Notes: a model not told the origin generated them from the sequence alone. Positions 18,163 to 27,531 are shown, counted from the first letter of the stretch. The stretch is DNA of 64,000 nucleotides from Lachnoclostridium sp. An169 (GCF_002160525.1 NZ_NFKT01000004.1:1-64000), one strand, 5' to 3'. A program made the numbers and translations.

Positions 18163-18294
18163 GATACACTCCAATCCGCCGCCGTAGGTTCTGTAAATGC
18201 GGTCTGTAAATGAGATCCATAAATGAAATCTATAAATGAGACCCGACAGGAAAGAATACCGGCTCCGGCAGCTTAAAATATTATGAAAACAAAT

Positions 18295-18310
18295 ATACCT
18301 ATGTGGGTAT
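18295..18310. promoter_or_regulatory. CsoR-type operator box 1
   Basis: ATACCTATGTGGGTAT is a near-palindrome of the ATACC(N)6GGTAT form typical of CsoR-family operators. It lies in the P-type ATPase leader, just downstream of the -10 box on the minus strand. Confidence 0.6.
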
Positions 18311-18316
18311 GGGTAT

Positions 18317-18347
18317 ATTATATACCTATAGGGGTATAGGGTGTCAA
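18317..18347 (-). promoter_or_regulatory. Promoter of the metal ATPase gene with embedded CsoR box
   Basis: On the minus strand, TTGACA (18347-18342), a 19-bp spacer and TATAAT (18322-18317). The long spacer contains a CsoR-type box, so a bound repressor would block polymerase. A -10 choice two bases closer (TATATA) gives a 17-bp spacer. Confidence 0.65.
18322..18337. promoter_or_regulatory. CsoR-type operator box 2
   Basis: ATACCTATAGGGGTAT has arms ATACC and GGTAT with a G-rich centre, close to published CsoR operator patterns. It sits between the -35 and -10 elements of the ATPase promoter, 11 bp from box 1. Confidence 0.7.
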
Positions 18348-18384
18348 GAGGAAGAGAAGATAATTCTGCAGAAAAAAGACCATA

Positions 18385-18426
18385 AAAAAATCGAACGATC
18401 TTATTGATAAAACCGTTCGATTTTTT
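18385..18426 (-). terminator. Intrinsic terminator of csoR
   Basis: A 13-bp perfect stem (AAAAAATCGAACG pairing with CGTTCGATTTTTT) with a loop of about 16 nt. It is A/T-flanked and so works in either direction. It lies 26 bp beyond the csoR stop codon on the minus strand and separates it from the ATPase promoter. Confidence 0.8.
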
Positions 18427-18451
18427 ATAAAATACTCTATCTCAAAGTAAT

Positions 18452-18727
18452 CTATTTCATATTCGCAAACCGTTCCACAGCCTTGGTAAAACTGGCGATC
18501 GTCGCATCCACATCCCCATGCTCGATCCCGTCTTTTACACAGTGGTTAATATGTCCTTCCAGAACGATCTGCCCGACTTTATGGAGGGCAGATTTTGCTG
18601 CGTTGATCTGGGAGAGAACATCTTCGCAGGGAATGTCTTCGTCAATCATCCGGTCGATTGCCTGCACCTGGCCGATGATCTTCTTCAGACGGCGATGCAG
18701 ATTATCCGAGTCCATACACTGTTTCAT
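18452..18727 (-). CDS. csoR: CsoR-family copper-sensing repressor
   Basis: A 91-residue all-helical protein of the CsoR/RcnR family. The copper-ligand set is present: Cys34 (IPCEDVL), His59 and Cys63 (GHINHC), the C-H-C pattern of Cu(I) sensors. Members bind DNA as tetramers in the apo form and release it on metal binding. The start at 18727 has AGGAGG upstream. Its probable targets are the two boxes in front of the P-type ATPase; its own upstream region (18728-18861) has a promoter but no such box that I can see. Confidence 0.9.
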   Translation of the reverse strand: MKQCMDSDNLHRRLKKIIGQVQAIDRMIDEDIPCEDVLSQINAAKSALHKVGQIVLEGHINHCVKDGIEHGDVDATIASFTKAVERFANMK

Positions 18728-18811
18728 AAGTAAGCCTCCTTCTATCAATATATCCGCAAACCGAAAGCATTGTCGCTGTTTTCCGGTCCGGAACGTGACA
18801 TTACTTTTCTT

Positions 18812-18840
18812 ATTATAAGTGATGGAAATGAGAAAGTAAA
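18812..18840 (-). promoter_or_regulatory. Promoter of csoR
   Basis: Minus strand TTTACT (18840-18835), 17-bp spacer, TATAAT (18817-18812), about 85 bp before the start codon. Confidence 0.6.
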
Positions 18841-18861
18841 CTGCAAAACCGGATTTCCAGA

Positions 18862-20352
18862 TTACAGCACGCTGATAAACCTGCGGAAAGCTTCCAGTCC
18901 TTCCTCTGTGCATTTGAACACTCCGGCGTCCTCGAGCACCTGGCAGAAGACCTTACCGACTTCCTGCTCCAGAATGTGGTCGATGTTGCTTTCATTGACG
19001 TCAGAATAGGTGGGAAGGAACTCGTCAACCCAGTCCGCATGCTTCTCAATCTGGTCGTTGCTGCGGATATCCTTCCCCTCCAGAATGTATTCCCGCAGAA
19101 GTTCCATCTCGCCTTTTAATCTTGCAGGAAGGACAGCGAGTCCCATGACTTCGATCAGCCCGATATTTTCCTTCTTGATGTGATGGAGCTTCTCGTGAGG
19201 GTGGTAGACCCCAAGGGGGTGCTCATCTGTTGTAATGTTGTTCCGAAGCGTCAGGTCGAGCTCATAGAGATCCCCGCGCCTGCGTGCGATCGGAGTGATC
19301 GTGCTGTGGGGCGTGCCGTCTGTCTCCGCAAAAATAAAGGCGGATTCGTCAGTATATCCTCTCCATTTCCCGAGAATATGGTCTGCCAGGTCGATGATTC
19401 TCTCCGGATCTTCGCTCTGGAGACGGATGACAGAGAGAGGCCATTTTACAATCCCGGCTTTCACGTCCTCATAGCCGGAGACGGTAAAGTTCTCGATAAT
19501 CGGCGCCTTAGCCATGGCGAAAGTATAGTTTCCGCCCTGGAAATGGTCGTGGCTTAAGATGGAACCGCCCACAATCGGAAGATCCGCATTGGATCCCAGG
19601 AAGTAGTGGGGGAACAGTTTGATAAAGTCGAACAGCTTGGCAAATGCCGCGCGGTCCACCTTCATCGGGATATGCTCTCCGTTGAACACGATACAGTGCT
19701 CATTATAGTACACGTAGGGAGAGTACTGGAATCCCCATTTCTTTCCCTGGATTGTGATGGGGATGATCCGGTGATTCTCACGGGCGGGATGGTTCGCCCT
19801 GCCCGCATATCCTTCGTTCTCCATACAGAGCTGACATTTCGGGTAGGAAGAAGATTTTGCCTTCCCGGCTGCAGCGATGGCTTTTGGGTCCTTTTCCGGT
19901 TTGGACAGGTTAATGGTGATATCCAGTGTGCCATATTGCGTTTCTACCGTCCACTTCTTGTCCTTTGCGATGCGGTAGCGGCGGATGTAGTCGCTGTCCT
20001 GGCTTAAAGTATAGTACCAGTCCGTCGCCTCTTTCGGGGAGACTTCATATTTCTTCCAGAAAGTATCCTGCACCTGCGCCGGACGCGGCATCAGGCAGTT
20101 CATAAGTTTTGTGTCGAAAAGATCCCGGTAGGTTACGGAATCCTCGATAATACCGCGCTTTACCGCCTCGTCCAGCAGTTCCTTAAGCACATCCTCCAGG
20201 ACAATATTGTCCAGATCACATTCCACATCCTCATAACTGTCTTCCTTCATCATATCCAGAAGAAGATTCGTCGTATAGATCCTCTCTGTCTCCGGAGTAA
20301 GTCCCGTGCTGATCCCATACTGAACCAGCTTCTTGATTGCTTCATAGAGCAT
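18862..20352 (-). CDS. galT: UDP-glucose--hexose-1-phosphate uridylyltransferase, class II
   Basis: A 496-residue Leloir-pathway enzyme of the Gram-positive class II type, which is longer than class I GalT. Family segments are LMPRPAQVQDTFW, the CQLCMENEGYAGR cysteine region, HRIIPITIQGKKWGFQYSPYVYYNEHCI and VGGSILSHDHFQGG, which holds the histidine cluster of the active site. It exchanges UMP between UDP-glucose and galactose-1-phosphate. It follows galK by 21 bp on the same strand, so the two are co-transcribed. galE is not in the window. Confidence 0.94.
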   Translation of the reverse strand: MLYEAIKKLVQYGISTGLTPETERIYTTNLLLDMMKEDSYEDVECDLDNIVLEDVLKELLDEAVKRGIIEDSVTYRDLFDTKLMNCLMPRPAQVQDTFWKKYEVSPKEATDWYYTLSQDSDYIRRYRIAKDKKWTVETQYGTLDITINLSKPEKDPKAIAAAGKAKSSSYPKCQLCMENEGYAGRANHPARENHRIIPITIQGKKWGFQYSPYVYYNEHCIVFNGEHIPMKVDRAAFAKLFDFIKLFPHYFLGSNADLPIVGGSILSHDHFQGGNYTFAMAKAPIIENFTVSGYEDVKAGIVKWPLSVIRLQSEDPERIIDLADHILGKWRGYTDESAFIFAETDGTPHSTITPIARRRGDLYELDLTLRNNITTDEHPLGVYHPHEKLHHIKKENIGLIEVMGLAVLPARLKGEMELLREYILEGKDIRSNDQIEKHADWVDEFLPTYSDVNESNIDHILEQEVGKVFCQVLEDAGVFKCTEEGLEAFRRFISVL

Positions 20353-20373
20353 AATTCTTTCCTCCCTGCCTTT

Positions 20374-21543
20374 TTACTCGATTCTGGAGGCGCCGTCCCC
20401 CACATCAACGGTATAGAACTCCGCCTCATGTCCGACTTTCTCCTGATAAGCCTTTCCGATGCTTTCAATGAAGAGATCCACCGCGTCGTTCTTTACAATG
20501 CTGACCGTACAGCCGCCGAATCCGCCTCCGGTGATACGGGAACCCACAACGCCCGGAATGTTCCATGCCAGATCCACCAGAACATCGATCTCCTCGCAGG
20601 ATACTTCATAGTCGTCCCGGAGGGAGATGTGGGACTGGTTCATGAGCTGTCCGAACTTTACAATATCTCCGCTCTTTAATGCAGCTACTGCATCGATGGT
20701 GCGCTGGTTTTCATATACGGCGTGTTTCGCCCGCTTTAACTGTATCGGATCGGTGATCAGCCCTTTGTGTGCCTCAAAGACTTCCGGAGTCAGATCGCCG
20801 AGTGCTTTGATGTCCAGTTCTTTCTGAAGGGCGGCGAGGGCGTCCGCACATTCCTGTCTGCGGTCGTTGTAAGCGGAATCCACCAGACTGTGCTTTACCT
20901 TGCTGTTCGTGATGATGATCTTCGCATCCTCAAGTACAATGGGCGCGTACTCGTAATTCAGTGTGGATGTATCCAGGAAGATAGCGTTATCCTTCTTTCC
21001 CATGGCAACTGCAAACTGGTCCATGATTCCGCAGTTGCAGCCGTTGAAATTGTTCTCCGAATACTGGCCGATGAGGGCAAGATCCGTCATGGAAAGACTG
21101 TCAAATCCGAAGAGGTCTCTTAAAATCACACCGGTGAGCACTTCAAGGGAAGCGGAAGAGGACAGACCGGAACCGTTTGGAATATTGCCCCAGATCACCA
21201 TGTCAAATCCGTTTTCCAGAGTATAGCCTTTCTCTGAAAAAGCCCAGACAACACCCAGCGGATAGTTTGCCCAGTTGTAGGATTTCTGATAGGAGAGGTC
21301 GTCCAGAGACACCTCCACTACGCCGAAAGATGTCAGGTTCATAGAGTAAAAATGAATCAGACGGTCATCTCTTCTGCGTGCAGCCCCGTATGTACCCAGT
21401 GTCAGGGCGCAGGGGAAGACATGTCCGCCGTTATAGTCTGTGTGTTCTCCGATCAGGTTGACGCGGCCCGGTGAAAAGTAGAGGCGCGCGCCCTCAGAAC
21501 TGCCGAAAAGTTCTGCAAATTTGTCAAAAAGCTTCGTTTTCAT
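20374..21543 (-). CDS. galK: Galactokinase
   Basis: A 389-residue GHMP kinase. The galactokinase signature GRVNLIGEHTDYNGGHVFP is at about residues 27-45, the ATP-binding GSGLSSSASLEVL near 123 and GSRITGGGFGGCTVSIV near 335. It phosphorylates galactose at O1. First gene of the galK-galT pair, divergent from an AraC regulator. The 215-bp upstream region has TATAAT on the minus strand (21634-21629) but no good -35, which would fit activator-dependent expression. Confidence 0.95.
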   Translation of the reverse strand: MKTKLFDKFAELFGSSEGARLYFSPGRVNLIGEHTDYNGGHVFPCALTLGTYGAARRRDDRLIHFYSMNLTSFGVVEVSLDDLSYQKSYNWANYPLGVVWAFSEKGYTLENGFDMVIWGNIPNGSGLSSSASLEVLTGVILRDLFGFDSLSMTDLALIGQYSENNFNGCNCGIMDQFAVAMGKKDNAIFLDTSTLNYEYAPIVLEDAKIIITNSKVKHSLVDSAYNDRRQECADALAALQKELDIKALGDLTPEVFEAHKGLITDPIQLKRAKHAVYENQRTIDAVAALKSGDIVKFGQLMNQSHISLRDDYEVSCEEIDVLVDLAWNIPGVVGSRITGGGFGGCTVSIVKNDAVDLFIESIGKAYQEKVGHEAEFYTVDVGDGASRIE

Positions 21544-21699
21544 CTGATGTTTCCCTCCTGAAAGATGATATTGTAAAAGATCTGCTGACGCAAAAAAGGA
21601 CTGCTGTCCGTTTATCAGTTCTGATTTTATTATAATAGGAGAAACGGCGGCAGTATATAAAAATTACGTGCAACTATATGTAAAAATGTTGCATGATGG

Positions 21700-21728
21700 T
21701 TGCGGAACGAGGATAGCCGGTCTATAAT
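21700..21728 (+). promoter_or_regulatory. Promoter of the galK-divergent AraC regulator
   Basis: TTGCGG (21700-21705), 17 bp, TATAAT (21723-21728), 30 bp before the start codon. Confidence 0.6.
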
Positions 21729-21758
21729 ACAGACAGAAGAAAAACCGGGAGGCACAAA

Positions 21759-22610
21759 ATGAGCGAGACATACAAACATTCTTATAAAGTGGGAGAGATT
21801 CTGCTGAATTCTCTCTCGGTGTATAATGTGGGATACCAGAAATGCGAGCCCGAGTACCAGTGGGGACCGGGGGTGCGCGACCACTACTGTATCCATCATA
21901 TTCTCTCGGGAAGCGGTTATTACACGACCGGAAAAGTATCGGTCCGCTTAAGCGCGGGGGATACGTTTATCCTTTTTCCGGGCGTGGAACTTGAATACCG
22001 GGCGGACAGGGACGAGCCATGGGAGTACGGCTGGGCGGGATTCATGGGAGCGGATGCGGCGTCAATCATCCGCAATACAGAATTCTGCCGGGAGACCCCT
22101 TATATCCGCAGGGGGCTTGTGCCGGATGAGAAGATCCGGGAGGGAATCGAACGGATTTACCAGGCAAAGGGCGGTACTTACGATGCCGCAGTTGCCATGG
22201 CAGGCGGACTGTATACCCTCCTGTCCGTATTTATGCACTATTCCCGCAGGGAAGAGCATGAGACGGACAGTCAGGTGATGTACGTGGAGAAGGCGGAAGG
22301 ATATATCGAGACCAACTATTCCTATCCCATCACTGTGGAGGATGTGGCAGCCTATGTGGGAATCAGCCGCAGCCATCTGTTCCGGTCTTTCCAGAATTAT
22401 ATGAGGAAATCACCCAAGGAATTTCTCACCGGGTACCGGATCAAACAGGCCTGCAGACTGCTGCGGGAGACGGATCTCTCGGTATCCGCCATCGCCTACT
22501 CGGTAGGGTTTGAGAACAATCTGTATTTTTCCAAGGCGTTCCGCAAACAGAAGGGATTAAGCCCTTCGGAATACCGCAGGGACAGGAGAAACACTACAGA
22601 CTTTTCCTGA
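21759..22610 (+). CDS. AraC-family transcriptional regulator (probable galactoside regulator)
   Basis: A 283-residue regulator. The N-terminal cupin-like sugar-binding domain (about 1-170, with HHILSGSGYYTTG and GDTFILFPGVELEYRAD) resembles MsmR/RafR-type proteins. The C-terminal double helix-turn-helix (about 180-275) has ISRSHLFRSFQNYMRKSPKEFL and the family signature SAIAYSVGFENNLYFSKAFRKQKGLSPSEYR. It is divergent from galK-galT, which makes activation of these genes in response to a galactoside the natural proposal (inference). Its 3' end overlaps the opposite-strand AraC gene by 17 bp. Confidence 0.88.
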   Translation: MSETYKHSYKVGEILLNSLSVYNVGYQKCEPEYQWGPGVRDHYCIHHILSGSGYYTTGKVSVRLSAGDTFILFPGVELEYRADRDEPWEYGWAGFMGADAASIIRNTEFCRETPYIRRGLVPDEKIREGIERIYQAKGGTYDAAVAMAGGLYTLLSVFMHYSRREEHETDSQVMYVEKAEGYIETNYSYPITVEDVAAYVGISRSHLFRSFQNYMRKSPKEFLTGYRIKQACRLLRETDLSVSAIAYSVGFENNLYFSKAFRKQKGLSPSEYRRDRRNTTDFS

Positions 22611-23412
22611 ATGCGCTGGGCGACTCCCCGTAATATTTACTGAAAGCTTTTGAAAAGCTGTACTGGTCCGGATATCCCACATCCTGTGAAATCTGTGCTA
22701 TGCTGTCGTAGGTGGTTATGAGCAGACTGGCGGCAAGCTTCATACGGCATTCAATCTGGTATCGCTTTGGCGATATCCCGATATCGTGGTTAAACTTGCT
22801 TATGAAATACTTCTCGCTCATTCCGGTATTTCTGGCAAGTTCCTTTATGGACAGGTTTTCCGTGCAGTGTTCATGGATGTAGATCAGGGTTTTGATTAAT
22901 TCCTGTGACACATTCACCTGCTTTTTATTTTCAAGCGGAGTAAAGTCTGCGGCGGTGAACATTGTGCTAAGCAGCTGCATAAAGTCGCATAAAGAGGACA
23001 GCATGTAATTTTCACCTGTCCTTTTTCTTTTGAAATAATTCTTCTGAAAGAGTTTTGCCTGTCTGTTGAGTTCTTTGTTATAGTAGAGTCCGGAGGCGTT
23101 TCTGCTGTGGAAAATATCGATCATGTTGCCGGTCCCCATCTTAAAAAACAGGAAGATAAAGCTGCATTTTTCACAGTCCGTATATGCGCTGTAAGAATCT
23201 CCCGGGTAAAACAGAATCACGTCATGGGTGGATGCCTTGATGGTATTGCCATTCATTTCTACAATGATATTCCCGTTGGTGACAAGCCATAAAGTATAGT
23301 CTTTATTCGTCTTATGCTCATTCCAGGACGCATCCTTGTCAACGTTGTGCTGAAAGATTATTGAAAGAGATATGTTCTGGAAGATATCAAATATTTTTTT
23401 GATTTCATTCAT
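22594..23412 (-). CDS. AraC-family transcriptional regulator (probable regulator of the pectin operon)
   Basis: A 272-residue protein with a cupin-type N-terminal domain (about 1-110; NGNIIVEMNGNTIKASTHDVILFYPGDSYSAY) and a C-terminal AraC domain (NLSIKELARNTGMSEKYFISKFNHDIG and a final ISQDVGYPDQYSFSKAFSKYYGESPSAFR). It reads away from the GH42/transporter/lyase operon, with 239 bp between the starts, so it is the likely local activator. The start at 23412 has AAGGAAG upstream. The intergenic stretch is A/T-rich without a clear consensus promoter for the operon, as expected if an activator is required. Confidence 0.86.
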   Translation of the reverse strand: MNEIKKIFDIFQNISLSIIFQHNVDKDASWNEHKTNKDYTLWLVTNGNIIVEMNGNTIKASTHDVILFYPGDSYSAYTDCEKCSFIFLFFKMGTGNMIDIFHSRNASGLYYNKELNRQAKLFQKNYFKRKRTGENYMLSSLCDFMQLLSTMFTAADFTPLENKKQVNVSQELIKTLIYIHEHCTENLSIKELARNTGMSEKYFISKFNHDIGISPKRYQIECRMKLAASLLITTYDSIAQISQDVGYPDQYSFSKAFSKYYGESPSAFRKSL

Positions 23413-23651
23413 AATTTCTTCCTTTCTGCCTGTCTGCCTGCACAGACGGGCATCTGTTCATAGCCTGAAAGAGGCTTCCAAATGGCATTCTACATCAGGG
23501 ATCATACTTTTTGACAAATATATAATACCATTTTCTATGTCATTTTAAAAGGCATAATGATATAAAAAATATAGGACTTGTACAAAGTTCGACTTTGAGA
23601 TCACGGGGCGGTTTTCCTGAGTATTTTACAGCGAAACGCCGGGAATACAGT

Positions 23652-25721
23652 ATGGGAGGGAAGAAAAAGAGCAGGATGGGAGAAAAAAAGAGTATATTGA
23701 TAGGTACAAACTATCATCCTCATGACTGGGACAGAGAAAGATGGCCGGTGGATATCAACCTTATGAGAGATTCGGGGTTTAATGCCGTACGTGTAGGGCA
23801 TCTTTGCTGGGACAGCTTTGAACCGGAGGATGGCATTTATACCTTTGAGTGGTTCGATGAAGTCATGGACTTATTTTACAGGGCAGGATTTAAAGTTTTT
23901 CTGGATATATCCATTCATCCGGCACCGGTATGGGTTCATAAAAAATGTCCGGGAGTCAATATTGTCTCACGCACGGGAACGAAACAGGCGAGTCTCCGCA
24001 GATATATGGAAGACATGGCGGATCCGGAATACCAGCATTATGCATTCCGGTTTGCTGAAGTATTCATAGAAAGATATAAAGATCATCCCGCATTATATGC
24101 ATTCAGCATGTGCAATGAAATAGGCAGCGGCAGGATGTCGTTTTCTGAATATTCAAGACAGCGATTTATCGGTTGGCTGAAAAGAAAATACGGGACAATC
24201 GAAGCGCTCAATCATGCCTGGTCAACGCAGAGGTGGTGCAGAAGGCTTTCGTCGTTTGAGGATATTGTTTTCCCCGAGAATGAGATATCCGTGGCAATGC
24301 CTGAGGCAAGGTTGGACATGAGAAGGTTTTTCTCTGATGGTCTCGTAGATTTTATGCAGAAATTCAGCAGGATTATAAAAAGACTTGCGCCGGGAATTCC
24401 TTATACGACGAATCTGTATCCGGGGGCAAGAGAAATCGGATATGACTACCTTAACTCGGCGGATACATTCATGGATTATCCGGGAATGGGGTATTATCCG
24501 GGATTTGATGTAGATGGGGATATGCAGAAGTATTTCTATACCATTATAAAAGAAAATCTGAATGAGCTGGGAAAACCGTTGTGGTTTCTTGAATTTCAGA
24601 CCGGAAAGGAAGGAATCTGGTACGGACCGGAAGGATATACCTACATGCAGCTTATGTCAGCCCTGTTAAACAGAGGCGAGGTTTTCCTTGCCTGGACATG
24701 GCGGACCATGTACAGCGGAGAAGAGCAGTTTTACTACGGACTGCTTGGGCATGACGGCATCCCCGGTCCTAACCTGAATGAATTCAAAAGAGCAGCGGCA
24801 GATATGAAAAAACTGGAGCGTTATGGTTTCCCTTATATGCCAGAACCGGAAGTTGCCCTGGCTTTTGACTATGAAAGTTGGTGGTTTTCACAGTTTCATC
24901 CCGGACGATTCAAAACGGGCTATACACATCTGATAATGAACGCGCAGAAAGCTTTGACAGATGTGAATGTGGAGTGGAATATGATCAGCATGAAGAAAAT
25001 GAAACAGGCATATAAACTGGTCATAATACCGAATCATATTGTGATTGATGCAGAGACGGCAGAGGCTGTCAGAGAGTATGTCAGGAACGGAGGATGTGTT
25101 GTCATGACTGCGGAAACAGGAATGGTAGACGGAAACGGACATGCCCATACTTCTCCGCATCCGGGACTTCTGGCAGATGTATTCGGAGTCCGGGCTGCAG
25201 GATTTTACAGAACAGATATGCCCTGGAGTTTCTCGGAGAAGACAGAGAGAAAGAATAATCAGGAAAATGTGCGGGAGAGCGTGGAAGTCAGTTTCGGCGA
25301 TGAAAAAGTGGTTACAGATACTGCTTACTATGAAGTGCTGGAACTCAAAGGTGCAAAAAAATTTGCCGGATTTACAGGCAAAGACATAACGGCAGTATCT
25401 GTCAATCAATATGGAGAAGGCTCGGCTTACTATGTCGCTGTGGAAACGGACAGAAAGGTTCTTACGAAAACTCTCGACTTCATAACAGAAAAACTTGGTA
25501 TCAGAAGGGAGATTGAGCTTCCTGACGGCATACAGGGGAGAGAAATATCAAAAGGACAGTTTTTCCTGGTAAATACAACGGATCATGAAATAAACGTGAA
25601 GCTTCCCGTAAAAGGAAAACGTGTTTTGGATGCTGAGGATTTTACAGGTGAGATGGTACTGGGGGGCTATCAGAGCGAACTTATTGTATCAACAAGTAAC
25701 GACGGGAGGAACAATGTATGA
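23652..25721 (+). CDS. GH42-type beta-galactosidase homologue (A)
   Basis: A 689-residue cytosolic glycosidase with the GH42 layout: TIM barrel (about 15-390), a glutamine-amidotransferase-like trimerisation domain (about 400-600) and a small beta domain. The acid/base glutamate is in MCNEIGSG (about E156) and the nucleophile in WFLEFQTG (about E314). It lacks the cysteine cluster that binds zinc in many GH42 enzymes and in paralogue B here. The start is uncertain: ATG 23652 is the first ATG in frame, and ATG 23676 begins nearer the conserved sequence; a GGGAGGG lies between them. It is the first gene of the operon and its stop overlaps the next start by 4 bp. It may act on galactan or another galactoside. 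Confidence 0.85.
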   Translation: MGGKKKSRMGEKKSILIGTNYHPHDWDRERWPVDINLMRDSGFNAVRVGHLCWDSFEPEDGIYTFEWFDEVMDLFYRAGFKVFLDISIHPAPVWVHKKCPGVNIVSRTGTKQASLRRYMEDMADPEYQHYAFRFAEVFIERYKDHPALYAFSMCNEIGSGRMSFSEYSRQRFIGWLKRKYGTIEALNHAWSTQRWCRRLSSFEDIVFPENEISVAMPEARLDMRRFFSDGLVDFMQKFSRIIKRLAPGIPYTTNLYPGAREIGYDYLNSADTFMDYPGMGYYPGFDVDGDMQKYFYTIIKENLNELGKPLWFLEFQTGKEGIWYGPEGYTYMQLMSALLNRGEVFLAWTWRTMYSGEEQFYYGLLGHDGIPGPNLNEFKRAAADMKKLERYGFPYMPEPEVALAFDYESWWFSQFHPGRFKTGYTHLIMNAQKALTDVNVEWNMISMKKMKQAYKLVIIPNHIVIDAETAEAVREYVRNGGCVVMTAETGMVDGNGHAHTSPHPGLLADVFGVRAAGFYRTDMPWSFSEKTERKNNQENVRESVEVSFGDEKVVTDTAYYEVLELKGAKKFAGFTGKDITAVSVNQYGEGSAYYVAVETDRKVLTKTLDFITEKLGIRREIELPDGIQGREISKGQFFLVNTTDHEINVKLPVKGKRVLDAEDFTGEMVLGGYQSELIVSTSNDGRNNV

Positions 25722-26620
25722 CGAAATCGAAAAAATCTTTTAAACTATTTCTTTTTGTTTTGCCGGGAATTATTCTGATCCTGATCTTTCATTATCTCCC
25801 TCTGTGGGGATGGTCGTTTGCATTTTTTCAGTATAAACCCGGAAGAAGTCTTCTGGACAGCGTCTTCGTGGGACTGGATAATTTCCAACAGCTGTTCGGC
25901 AATTCCATCATGCGGAGAAATCTGGGAAGAGTACTGCTGAACACCTTTGGAATTCACTTCCTTGGCTATCTGTTCACACCCCTTCCGCTTCTTTTTGCAG
26001 TGCTGCTCAGTGAGCTGAAAAATACAAAATTTCAGAAGTTCGTCCAGACAGTAACCACGCTCCCGAATTTCATAAGCTGGGTAATTATGTTTTCCCTGAC
26101 ATTTTCCATATTCGGGACTTCGGGACTGATCAATACGGTTCTCAGTGATATGGGCAGTGATCTTCAGGTCAACATACTGAATACAAACAAGCATGTCTGG
26201 CTGATTATGGTGCTGCTGCAGCAGTGGAAGAGCCTGGGATGGAACGCAATTATCTATTTTGCGGCAATTGCCGGACTGGATCAGTCCATTTTTGAGGCTG
26301 CGGCTGTTGACGGGGCGAGCCGATGGCAGAAGATCAGATACATTACGATTCCTCAGCTGATACCCACCTACTTTGTACTGTTGATCATGAGCATAGGAAA
26401 CTTCCTCAACACAGGAGTTGACCAGTATCTGGCGTTCGGAAATGCGCTGAATATGGAGAGCATAGAGGTGCTTGACCTTTATGTATATAACCTGGGAATC
26501 GGAAGCGGACAAATCTCATACAGTGTGGCAGTAGGTATTATGAAATCCATTGTTGCCGTAGTGCTTTTCGCCACAGCAAACGGGGTGTCAAAAGCAGTGC
26601 GCGGGACAAGTGTATTTTAA
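25718..26620 (+). CDS. Carbohydrate ABC transporter permease, LplB/YtcP-B type
   Basis: A 300-residue permease with six membrane helices. The N-terminus FVLPGIILILIFHYLPLWGW is typical of the LplB branch, and the EAA coupling motif reads EAAAVDGASRWQKIRYITIPQL (about residue 190). It forms the importer with the next two genes. It overlaps the GH42 stop codon (ATGA). In Bacillus, relatives import rhamnogalacturonan or complex oligosaccharides and are energised by a shared ATPase (MsmX). Confidence 0.9.
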   Translation: MTKSKKSFKLFLFVLPGIILILIFHYLPLWGWSFAFFQYKPGRSLLDSVFVGLDNFQQLFGNSIMRRNLGRVLLNTFGIHFLGYLFTPLPLLFAVLLSELKNTKFQKFVQTVTTLPNFISWVIMFSLTFSIFGTSGLINTVLSDMGSDLQVNILNTNKHVWLIMVLLQQWKSLGWNAIIYFAAIAGLDQSIFEAAAVDGASRWQKIRYITIPQLIPTYFVLLIMSIGNFLNTGVDQYLAFGNALNMESIEVLDLYVYNLGIGSGQISYSVAVGIMKSIVAVVLFATANGVSKAVRGTSVF

Positions 26621-26630
26621 GGAGGACGCA

Positions 26631-27509
26631 ATGTATAGGAAAAAGCATTTAAGTGATAAAACTGCAGATTTCATTCTGTATCTTGTTTTCATAATTATTG
26701 CATTGATCTGTATCTTTCCGTTTTACTATCTGCTGATCTGCACCATCAGTGACAGCAAGGCGGTTGACCTGGGACAGGTATTATTTCTGCCGAAGAATGT
26801 TACGTTCCGGAATTATATCGAAGTTTTCCAGGTGCAGAATCTCTTCCAGTCATTTCTTGTGACGGTGGCGAGAACGCTTATCGGAACCGTAGGAGGAGTT
26901 CTGGCTTCCGCATATGTGGCGTATTTTTTCACAAAAGAGAATATGTGGGGGAGAAAGTTCTGGTATCGGTTTACGATTGTGACCATGTATTTTTCCGCAG
27001 GAATCATTCCGGTTTATCTGAATATGCGTATGCTGGGACTTCTGAATAATTTCTGGGTTTATGTGATACCATCGCTTGTCAATGTCTACAACATGATACT
27101 GATCAAGACTTCGATTGAATCCATGCCTGCGGAGCTGGAAGAGTCGGCTTATCTTGACGGAGCAGGATATTTTACCCGGTTTTTACGGGTTGTCCTGCCC
27201 CTGCAGAAACCGATCCTGGCTACGGTCGCTCTCTTCAGTGCGGTATCGCACTGGAACGATTTCTTTTCGACCAAGCTTTATATTACGGACACAAGCCTGT
27301 ATACATTACAGTTCCAGTTATATGAATTCTTAAGTCAGATCAGTTCGGCGGCGGAACAGCTTAATACCGCAGATGCTCTTACGTCAATTACACCGACGGG
27401 GATCCGGCTTACGCTTACGGCAATTGTTATTGTTCCAATCATATTGGTTTATCCGTTTATACAAAAATACTATGTAAAGGGAATCATGATCGGAGCAGTA
27501 AAAGGATAA
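26631..27509 (+). CDS. Carbohydrate ABC transporter permease, LplC type
   Basis: A 292-residue second permease with six helices. It has the LplC-type phrases IFPFYYLLICTISDSKAV and ISSAAEQLNTADALTSITPTGIRLTLTAIVIVPIILVYPF at the end, and the EAA motif EESAYLDGAGYFTRFLRVVLPLQKP. The start at 26631 has AAGGAGG 6 bp upstream; the earlier in-frame start at 26610 would lie in the previous gene. No ATPase gene accompanies the permeases. Confidence 0.9.
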   Translation: MYRKKHLSDKTADFILYLVFIIIALICIFPFYYLLICTISDSKAVDLGQVLFLPKNVTFRNYIEVFQVQNLFQSFLVTVARTLIGTVGGVLASAYVAYFFTKENMWGRKFWYRFTIVTMYFSAGIIPVYLNMRMLGLLNNFWVYVIPSLVNVYNMILIKTSIESMPAELEESAYLDGAGYFTRFLRVVLPLQKPILATVALFSAVSHWNDFFSTKLYITDTSLYTLQFQLYEFLSQISSAAEQLNTADALTSITPTGIRLTLTAIVIVPIILVYPFIQKYYVKGIMIGAVKG

Positions 27510-27531
27510 TATTATTTCAAGGAGGAAAAGG

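Noticed and set aside
16444-18213. Long plus-strand frames over the P-type ATPase
   Set aside because: Shadows of a gene whose every motif is intact on the minus strand.
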